A stretch of DNA of 11,530 nucleotides, from contig JASGFB010000126.1 of NCBI GenBank assembly GCA_047605765.1, forward strand, positions 1 to 11,530. Reading direction: 5' to 3'. The stretch is from JBGVSA01 sp047605765. Lineage in GTDB: Bacteria > Pseudomonadota > Gammaproteobacteria > Burkholderiales > Rhodocyclaceae. The notes beneath the pieces were generated by a model. That model made no database searches. It was not told where the DNA came from and worked only from the letters and a program-made list of their open reading frames with translations. Below are positions 6,760-11,530 of this stretch, piece by piece. How positions within the stretch are numbered: the first letter of the stretch is position 1; every line of letters begins with the position of its first letter. The translations under genes were made by a program, and so were the position numbers.

Positions 6760-7622
6760 ATCCATCCGTCTATTTCGATGCGCCGTCACCGGCGGCGCGC
6801 AAACGCATCCGGGCGATCAGCGTGGCCTGCGGTCTGCTGGTGACGGCGGCGCTCGGGCTGGCGGTCTACGCGTTGGCCAGAACCGGGCAACTGCGCGCGG
6901 AACTCTGGGCGCCTTTTGCCGAGCCGGCGGTGTGGACGTTGATCGGCAGGGGGCTGGCCGCCACCGTGCGCGCACTGCTGGCGTGCACCGTGCTGTCGTT
7001 CTCGCTCGGCGTGCTGATGGCTGCCTTGTACAGGCAGGGGCCGCGTTGGGTGCGGCACTTTCTGCGTGGCTGGATCGAGCTGTTCCGCGCCATCCCTTCG
7101 CTGCTGATCCTGCTCTTTGCCTATGTGGTCTTTGCGCAGGATTTCGGCCAGGCCGGCATGGCCCTGGCGAACGTCGTGGGGCCGACGGCGAGTGCCTGGC
7201 TGGGGCTCGACCAGTGGCAGACGCTGGGGCCGCTGGTGCTGGCCGTCACGCTCTATCACAGCGCCTTGTATGCCGAAATCGTGCGCGGCGGGCTGCAGGC
7301 TGTCGCGCCGGGGCAATGGCAGGCGGCCCGCGCACTCGGCATGAGCAGTGCGCAGGCGGTGCGCCTGGTGCTGCTGCCGCAGGCCTTTGCCTATATGCGC
7401 CCGGCGCTGGTGGCCGAATCGGTGCGCACCATCAAGGCCACGGCGCTGGGATATGCCATCGGCTACCAGGAACTGCTGCGCACCGGGCAGATCCTGTCGA
7501 CGGCCTTCCATAACGTGATCGCGGTGTCGCTGGTCATGATGCTCATCTATTGCACGCTGTGCGGTGCGCTGTCGTATCTGGCCGATTCGCTTCAACGGCG
7601 CGGCGCCGGCAGCCCGCGCTGA
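6756..7622 (+). CDS. Amino acid ABC transporter permease (GluD-like)
   Basis: This 288-residue second inner-membrane permease is longer than HisM-type proteins because of an N-terminal segment. That segment (FDAPSPAARKRIRA, then a hydrophobic helix at about 20-42) resembles the start of Corynebacterium GluD. A further helix is LLACTVLSFSLGVLMAAL. FRAIPSLLILLFAYVVF is the RNTP-equivalent segment, and the EAA loop reads EIVRGGLQAVAPGQWQAAR, then ALGMSSAQ and LLPQAF. It begins within the upstream permease stop (ATGA), so co-translation is likely. No ATP-binding subunit follows: the next gene, 32 bp downstream, is an RraA-like enzyme. Family confident, substrate unknown. Confidence 0.9.
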   Translation: MNPSVYFDAPSPAARKRIRAISVACGLLVTAALGLAVYALARTGQLRAELWAPFAEPAVWTLIGRGLAATVRALLACTVLSFSLGVLMAALYRQGPRWVRHFLRGWIELFRAIPSLLILLFAYVVFAQDFGQAGMALANVVGPTASAWLGLDQWQTLGPLVLAVTLYHSALYAEIVRGGLQAVAPGQWQAARALGMSSAQAVRLVLLPQAFAYMRPALVAESVRTIKATALGYAIGYQELLRTGQILSTAFHNVIAVSLVMMLIYCTLCGALSYLADSLQRRGAGSPR

Positions 7623-7654
7623 TCTCCCATTCCCTCTCTGTCATTGGAAACCCC

Positions 7655-8350
7655 ATGCCGTCACTGAACGAAGCTGTTGCCCCGCCGGATGCTCTGGTCG
7701 ATCTGCTGCGCGATGTTCCCGTCGCCGTCATCTGCGATGCCCTCGATCTGCTCGGCCTGCCCACCGCGTATGTGGATGGCCAGGTGTTGCCGCGCGTGGG
7801 CCGGCGCATTGCCGGGCGTGCCCACACGGTGGGGCGCGTGCCGATTCCGACCAATGCCACGCAGACGGACATCGCGCCGGCGCTGACGCTGGGGGTGCAG
7901 ATCGCCATCGACAGCGCGCGTGCCGGCCAGATCATCGTCCTGGCCAGCGGCGGTGAGCATGACAATTCGATCTGGGGCGGCAACATGGGGCTGCGCGCCG
8001 CGCTCCTGGGGGTCGCCGGCGTGGTCACCGACGGGGCTTTGCGCGATGTGGACGAGTGCGCCGCCCTGGGGCTGCCGGTGTTCGCGGCAGCCATCAACGC
8101 ACGCCGCTCGCTCAACCGCATGGTGTCGGTGAGCGTGGGCGAACCGGTGGTGTGCGGCGGCGTGTACATCCGCGAGGACGACATCGTGATCGGCGATGCC
8201 GACGGCGTCGTCGTCGTTCAACCGGCGCAGGCCGAAGCCGTGCATGCGCGCGCCATCGCGCTGATCGAGGCCGAAGAGAACATGCGCGCCTACATCCGCC
8301 AGGGGCATCCCATGGTGGATGCGATCAAGAAGTTCAAGAACCCCAAGTAG
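7655..8350 (+). CDS. RraA-like / 4-hydroxy-4-methyl-2-oxoglutarate aldolase family protein
   Basis: This 231-residue cytoplasmic protein belongs to the RraA/HMG-aldolase fold, formerly annotated as dimethylmenaquinone methyltransferase. Landmarks are AVICDALDLLGLP (from about residue 24), GHT-like AHTVGRVP, GEHDNSIWGGNMGLRA, and the signature VTDGALRDVDE with R130 and D131. In the class II pyruvate aldolases these residues sit at the substrate and metal site, and members cleave 4-hydroxy-2-oxo acids to pyruvate or decarboxylate oxaloacetate. The complete RD pair favours an enzyme over the RNase E inhibitor RraA, as does the catabolic context. GGAAA at 7646-7650 is a good ribosome site for the ATG. 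It follows the importer permeases by 32 bp and is plausibly the aldolase acting after the divergent hydratase. Confidence 0.82.
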   Translation: MPSLNEAVAPPDALVDLLRDVPVAVICDALDLLGLPTAYVDGQVLPRVGRRIAGRAHTVGRVPIPTNATQTDIAPALTLGVQIAIDSARAGQIIVLASGGEHDNSIWGGNMGLRAALLGVAGVVTDGALRDVDECAALGLPVFAAAINARRSLNRMVSVSVGEPVVCGGVYIREDDIVIGDADGVVVVQPAQAEAVHARAIALIEAEENMRAYIRQGHPMVDAIKKFKNPK

Positions 8351-8404
8351 GCGCGGCGCCGGCTGCGTTCATCGATATTTCCACGTTTCATCGGGTTTCC
8401 GACC

Positions 8405-9268
8405 ATGCCCTTTACCACACTCATTTCCGCCAGCGCGCTGGCGGCGCACATCGATGATCCCGACTGGCTGGTGATCGACACGCGCCACGCGCTGGCCGAC
8501 CCCCACGCCGGCCGTGCCGCCTATACGGCGGGGCACTTGCCGGGCGCGGTCTTCCTGCATCTGGACGACGATCTGGCTGGCCGCAAGACCGGCAGCAACG
8601 GCCGTCATCCCTTGCCCGACCGCCAGGCCTTCGCCGCCGTGCTGGGGCATCTCGGCCTGCGCCCCGGCACGCAGGTGATCACCTACGACGGCGGCGACGG
8701 CAGCATGGCCGCCGCCCGCCTGTGGTGGATGCTGCGCTGGATCGGCCACGCTGCCGTGGCGGTGCTGGATGGCGGTGTGGCGGCGTGGATCCTGCGTGGT
8801 GGCGCACTGACGCAAGAAGCCGCCGCGCCACGCCCGCCAGGGCAGGTGGCGCCACGCGCGTCGCTGGTCGGCACCGTGACCAGCGCCGACGTACTGGAGA
8901 ACCTCTCCACGCGCCGGCGGCTGGTCATCGATGCGCGCGCAGCGGACCGCTTTCGTGGCGACAACGAGACGCTCGATGCGCGCGCCGGCCATATTCCCGG
9001 CGCCATCAACCGGCCCTTCAAGGACAACCTGCTGCCCGACGGGCGCTTCAAGTCGGCCGAGCGACTGCATGGCGAATTCACCGCCTTGCTGGGGGACGTT
9101 CCGCCGTCGGCGTTCATCGCGCAGTGCGGCTCCGGCGTGACGGCGTGCCATAACCTGTTGGCGCTGGAAGTTGCCGGCCTGCCGGGCGCTGCACTCTACG
9201 CGGGCTCGTGGAGCGAATGGAGCAGCGATCCGGCACGACCGGTCGCCACCGCCGCCGATGGCCCCTGA
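8405..9268 (+). CDS. sseA: 3-mercaptopyruvate/thiosulfate sulfurtransferase (tandem rhodanese domains)
   Basis: This 287-residue protein has two rhodanese domains. The N-terminal inactive one contains VIDTRHALADPHAGRAAYTAGHLPGAVF and YDGGDGSMAAARLWWMLRW. The C-terminal catalytic one contains VIDARAADRF and AGHIPGAIN, with nucleophile C241 in QCGSGVTACHN. The loop CGSGVTA is typical of 3-mercaptopyruvate sulfurtransferases such as SseA; thiosulfate sulfurtransferases usually have CRKGVTA. It would transfer sulfur from mercaptopyruvate to a thiophilic acceptor. It lies 54 bp after the RraA-like gene on the same strand and is probably the last gene of the importer operon. No strong Shine-Dalgarno precedes the ATG. 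Family assignment is strong; preference for mercaptopyruvate is inferred from the loop. Confidence 0.88.
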   Translation: MPFTTLISASALAAHIDDPDWLVIDTRHALADPHAGRAAYTAGHLPGAVFLHLDDDLAGRKTGSNGRHPLPDRQAFAAVLGHLGLRPGTQVITYDGGDGSMAAARLWWMLRWIGHAAVAVLDGGVAAWILRGGALTQEAAAPRPPGQVAPRASLVGTVTSADVLENLSTRRRLVIDARAADRFRGDNETLDARAGHIPGAINRPFKDNLLPDGRFKSAERLHGEFTALLGDVPPSAFIAQCGSGVTACHNLLALEVAGLPGAALYAGSWSEWSSDPARPVATAADGP

Positions 9269-9337
9269 TATGCGCGTCGCATGGCGATGTCGTCGCTGAT
9301 GGCGAGCGAGGTGTCGTTGCACTCGGCGCGGCGCTGA

Positions 9338-9369
9338 ACCCGCACGCAGCGGAAACGCTGCGTGCGGGT
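9338..9369 (+). terminator. Perfect 14-bp stem with GAAA loop; possible operon terminator
   Basis: A9338-G9351 and C9356-T9369 are exact reverse complements closing a GAAA (GNRA) tetraloop, so the stem has 14 consecutive pairs, mostly GC. It lies 70 bp after the sulfurtransferase stop and 100 bp before the cueR promoter. There is no U-tract after it on either strand, so a canonical intrinsic terminator is not shown. A Rho-assisted terminator or 3'-end-protecting stem are alternatives. The GNRA loop orientation favours function in plus-strand RNA. Confidence 0.45.
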
Positions 9370-9469
9370 GCCGGCATGCCGTCAATCCGCTGGTGGGTGA
9401 TGCCACCGAGGCGAGTCTTGTCGCGTTCATCGACGGGGTGCCGCTGATAACCAATTCAGAATTTCTTTC

Positions 9470-9500
9470 TTGACCCGGTACCCGAGTCCGCCCGTAGATT
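9470..9500 (+). promoter_or_regulatory. MerR-family metal-responsive promoter and operator of cueR-copA
   Basis: A -35 TTGACC at 9470-9475 and a -10 TAGATT at 9495-9500 are separated by 19 bp, the overlong spacer typical of MerR/CueR-activated promoters. Inside lies a dyad at 9472-9488: GACCCGG, TAC, CCGAGTC, with 6 of 7 arm bases symmetrical. The MerR family twists such promoters to bring the elements into phase when metal is bound. Position directly before the MerR-type gene means autoregulation and joint control of the overlapping copA. Confidence 0.75.
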
Positions 9501-9507
9501 TTTGGGC

Positions 9508-10014
9508 ATGAACTCGATACCCACACGCACTTTCACGATCGGTGAGCTGGCCGAAAAAGCGGGCGTCCCGGTCGACACCATCCGCCACTACGAACGCCAG
9601 GGGCTACTGCCGGCGACGGCGCGGCGCGCCTCCGGATACCGTCAGTACGACCCTGCGGCCATCGAGCGGGTGCGCTTCATCCGCCGCGCCAAATCGCTCG
9701 GTTTCAGTCTCGAAGAGATCTGCGAGCTGCTGAGTTTTTCCACCGATCGCGAGCACGGCGTCGAGCACATCAAGCAGCGCGCCAGCGAACGATTGCAGGA
9801 GATCACCGAGCGCATCGACGCGCTGGTCGTCATGCGCGACGCGCTACAAAAGCTGGTCGGCGCCTGCCCGGGCAGCGGCGAGCCCGAGTGCTGCCCCATC
9901 CTGGCCAATATCCAGGGCGCCGGTGACGATAGCGTGGCCGACATGCCGGTGGCGGCGCGCGCGCTCGGCTGCTGCGGCGCGCCCGGTTCCAGCCGCACGG
10001 TGCGTGAATCATGA
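9508..10014 (+). CDS. cueR: CueR-like MerR family copper-responsive regulator
   Basis: This 168-residue protein has a MerR winged helix: FTIGELAEKAGVPVDTIRHY (9-28), then ERQGLLP and SGYRQYD. A long dimerisation helix follows, then the metal loop C120-PGSGEPE-C128. By residue counting, eight residues ahead of E. coli CueR, C120 and C128 equal the Cu(I) ligands C112 and C120; an extra C129 follows. A Cys pair C155-C156 recalls the CC near the CueR C-terminus. The position of CueR S77 is V85: neither the Ser of Cu(I) sensors nor the Cys of divalent-metal sensors. The copA overlap supports copper sensing, though another soft metal is possible. ATG 9508 is chosen over in-frame TTG 9502 because the promoter -10 ends at 9500. 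Confidence 0.88.
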   Translation: MNSIPTRTFTIGELAEKAGVPVDTIRHYERQGLLPATARRASGYRQYDPAAIERVRFIRRAKSLGFSLEEICELLSFSTDREHGVEHIKQRASERLQEITERIDALVVMRDALQKLVGACPGSGEPECCPILANIQGAGDDSVADMPVAARALGCCGAPGSSRTVRES

Positions 10015-11530
10015 GCGCGGCCACTTTCGTCAAGACCACTACGTTCCCCGTGCGTGGCATGAGTTGCGCCGCCTGCGCAGCCACCATCGAACGCGCGCTC
10101 AACCGGCTGCCCGGCGTGCGCGCCAATGTGAACTTCGCCAGCGAACGTGTGCACGTCGACTACGACAGCAGCCAGGTCGACCGTGCGGTGCTGGGCGATC
10201 GCGTTCGCCAGGCCGGCTTCAGCGTGCCACGCGAGTCGACCACGCTGGAGATCGGCGGCATGAGTTGCGCCGCCTGCGCACAGCAGGTCGAAAGAACGCT
10301 GGCGGCGCTCGACGGGGTGGAGGCGAGCGTCAACTTCGCATCGGCCAAAGCGCACGTGAGCTATGCGCCGGACCGGCTCGGCGCCGCCGAACTGATTGCC
10401 GTCGTGACACGCGCCGGCTTCACCGCCGCCGAGAGCGTCGAACTGGATGCCGCCGCGCTGGCGGCCCGCGAAGCCGCCGAAGCGGCCACCTGGCGACGCC
10501 AATGGCGGCGTGCCGGGCTGGCCTTGCTGTTGACCTTGCCCTTGCTGGCCCAGATGGGCGCCATGCTGCGCCCGGCCGACGCCCATTCGCTGCACGGCGA
10601 GATGTTGCCGCTGTGGCTGCAATGGGCGCTGGCGACCCCGGTGCAGTTCTGGGCCGGGGCCCATTTTTACCGTGCCGCCCGCAACGCGCTGCGGGGCGGC
10701 AGCGCCAACATGGATGTCCTCGTCGTGCTGGGCACCGGCACGGCCTACCTCTACAGCACGGCCGTCTGGCTGGCCGGCTGGCACGGTCACGTGTACTTCG
10801 AAGCCAGCGCCACCATCATCACGCTGATTCTGATCGGCAGATTGCTGGAAGCGCGCGCCAAGCGCCGCACCGGGTCGGCCATCCGCGCTTTGCTGCAATT
10901 GCGCCCCAAGACTGCGCACGTCGAGCGTGACGGCCGGATCGTCGAGATCGACGCCGCCGCCTTGCGTGTCGGTGACGTGTTCGTGGTCGCGGCGGGGCAG
11001 GCGGTGCCGGCCGACGGAGAAGTAGTGGCCGGCACTTCGGCCGTCGATGAGTCGATGCTGTCGGGGGAAAGCCTGCCGGTCAGCAAGGAGGCGGGCCATG
11101 TCGTACGGGCCGCCAGCATGAACCAGTACGGCCTGCTGCGCGTGCGCGCGACCGCCGTCGGCGCCCACACCCTGCTGGCGCAGATCATCCGCATGGTCGA
11201 TACGGCACAGGGGTCGAAGGCGCCCGTACAGCGGCTGGCCGATCGGGTGGCCAGCGTCTTTGTGCCCACCGTCACCCTCATCGCCTTGCTCACCTGGGCG
11301 CTCACATGGTGGCTCACAGGCCTGTTCGCCAGCGCGCTGGTCAGCGCGGTGGCCGTGCTGGTCATCGCATGCCCGTGTGCGCTCGGCCTGGCAACGCCGA
11401 CCGCGTTGATGGTGGGCACCGGCGTGGCGGCCCGCCACGGCATTCTCATCCGCAATGCAGGCGTCATGGAGCGGGCGCGCTCGCTGCGGGCGCTGGTGGT
11501 CGACAAGACGGGCACGCTGACCGAAGGGCG
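10011..11530 (+). CDS. copA: Copper-exporting P1B-type ATPase CopA, 3' truncated by window edge
   Basis: About 506 codons of a heavy-metal P-type ATPase are visible, frame still open at the window end. Two N-terminal heavy-metal-associated domains carry GMSCAAC, with metal Cys at 19/22 and 86/89. Membrane helices follow, e.g. GLALLLTLPLLAQMGAML and MDVLVVLGTGTAYLYSTAVW. The actuator has SGES at 351-354, the sixth helix has the transmembrane copper site ACPCALGLATPTA (C454, C456), and the phosphorylation motif DKTGT starts at D498. CPC with two HMA domains indicates Cu(I)/Ag(I) export from cytoplasm to periplasm. The ATP-binding domain remainder lies beyond the window. The ATG overlaps the cueR stop as ATGA, so regulator and pump are one operon, probably copper-induced from the promoter upstream of cueR. 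Confidence 0.93.
   Translation, partial: MSAATFVKTTTFPVRGMSCAACAATIERALNRLPGVRANVNFASERVHVDYDSSQVDRAVLGDRVRQAGFSVPRESTTLEIGGMSCAACAQQVERTLAALDGVEASVNFASAKAHVSYAPDRLGAAELIAVVTRAGFTAAESVELDAAALAAREAAEAATWRRQWRRAGLALLLTLPLLAQMGAMLRPADAHSLHGEMLPLWLQWALATPVQFWAGAHFYRAARNALRGGSANMDVLVVLGTGTAYLYSTAVWLAGWHGHVYFEASATIITLILIGRLLEARAKRRTGSAIRALLQLRPKTAHVERDGRIVEIDAAALRVGDVFVVAAGQAVPADGEVVAGTSAVDESMLSGESLPVSKEAGHVVRAASMNQYGLLRVRATAVGAHTLLAQIIRMVDTAQGSKAPVQRLADRVASVFVPTVTLIALLTWALTWWLTGLFASALVSAVAVLVIACPCALGLATPTALMVGTGVAARHGILIRNAGVMERARSLRALVVDKTGTLTEG
10056..10280 (+). repeat. Exact 24-nt direct repeat marking the two copA metal-binding domains
   Basis: Bases 10056-10079 and 10257-10280 are identical, each encoding GMSCAACA, with a 201-bp (67-codon) period. 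Flanking codons differ although the domains are homologous. This is internal to copA and reflects duplication of the HMA domain. Confidence 0.85.

Noticed and set aside
5119..6789. 556-codon open frame on the minus strand
   Set aside because: It runs opposite the signal-peptide-bearing binding protein and first permease and crosses the divergent promoter; low-complexity Arg/His/Gln composition and no recognisable domain.
9923..10930. 335-codon plus-strand frame beginning within cueR
   Set aside because: Overlaps copA in another frame; the copA frame holds both GMSCAAC domains and all P-type ATPase motifs.
9642..11438. 598-codon open frame on the minus strand
   Set aside because: It is antisense to cueR and copA, whose metal, CPC and DKTGT motifs are unmistakable. 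Its translation is Gly/Arg/His/Gln-rich with no family motif, as expected of a GC-rich antisense frame.
1..11530. CRISPR array, tRNA/rRNA genes, IS ends or integrase
   Set aside because: No regularly spaced repeats, RNA-gene signatures, terminal inverted repeats or transposase motifs were seen on reading both strands.

Overview
The window is GC-rich, densely coded DNA. Very short gaps, repeated 4-bp ATGA stop/start overlaps and protein families typical of Burkholderiales suggest a betaproteobacterium, perhaps Bordetella/Achromobacter-like. That placement is inference from composition and gene content. I see no phage, IS, CRISPR, tRNA or rRNA. About 96% is coding; the only gaps over 100 bp are at 5040-5230 and 9269-9507.

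Region A (1-2491, + strand) is the end of an amino-sugar operon. It holds the C-terminal part of an N-acylglucosamine 2-epimerase family protein, a NagB-type sugar-phosphate deaminase/isomerase and a NagA-type N-acetylglucosamine-6-phosphate deacetylase, joined by ATGA overlaps. Together they would deacetylate and deaminate amino-sugar phosphates into glycolysis.

Region B (2504-8350, probably to 9268) is a divergent catabolic island. On the minus strand a LysR regulator is followed by a 2-oxopent-4-enoate hydratase-like protein and a 4-oxalocrotonate decarboxylase-like protein, again with ATGA overlaps. On the plus strand a GluBCD-like polar amino acid importer (binding protein and two permeases, no ATPase) is followed by an RraA/HMG-aldolase-like protein and a 3-mercaptopyruvate sulfurtransferase. 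An AT-rich 191-bp gap between the arms is the likely shared control region. Decarboxylase, hydratase and pyruvate aldolase are successive steps of a meta-cleavage lower pathway, here linked to an amino-acid-type importer rather than a ring-cleavage dioxygenase. The substrate is unknown. This is the most interesting part of the window.

Region C (9338-11530, + strand) is a copper-resistance module. A perfect 14-bp GAAA-loop hairpin and a MerR-type promoter with a 19-bp spacer precede a CueR-like regulator, whose ATGA overlap leads into a CopA-type P1B ATPase cut by the window end. The promoter is so close to the cueR ATG that the transcript would be leaderless.
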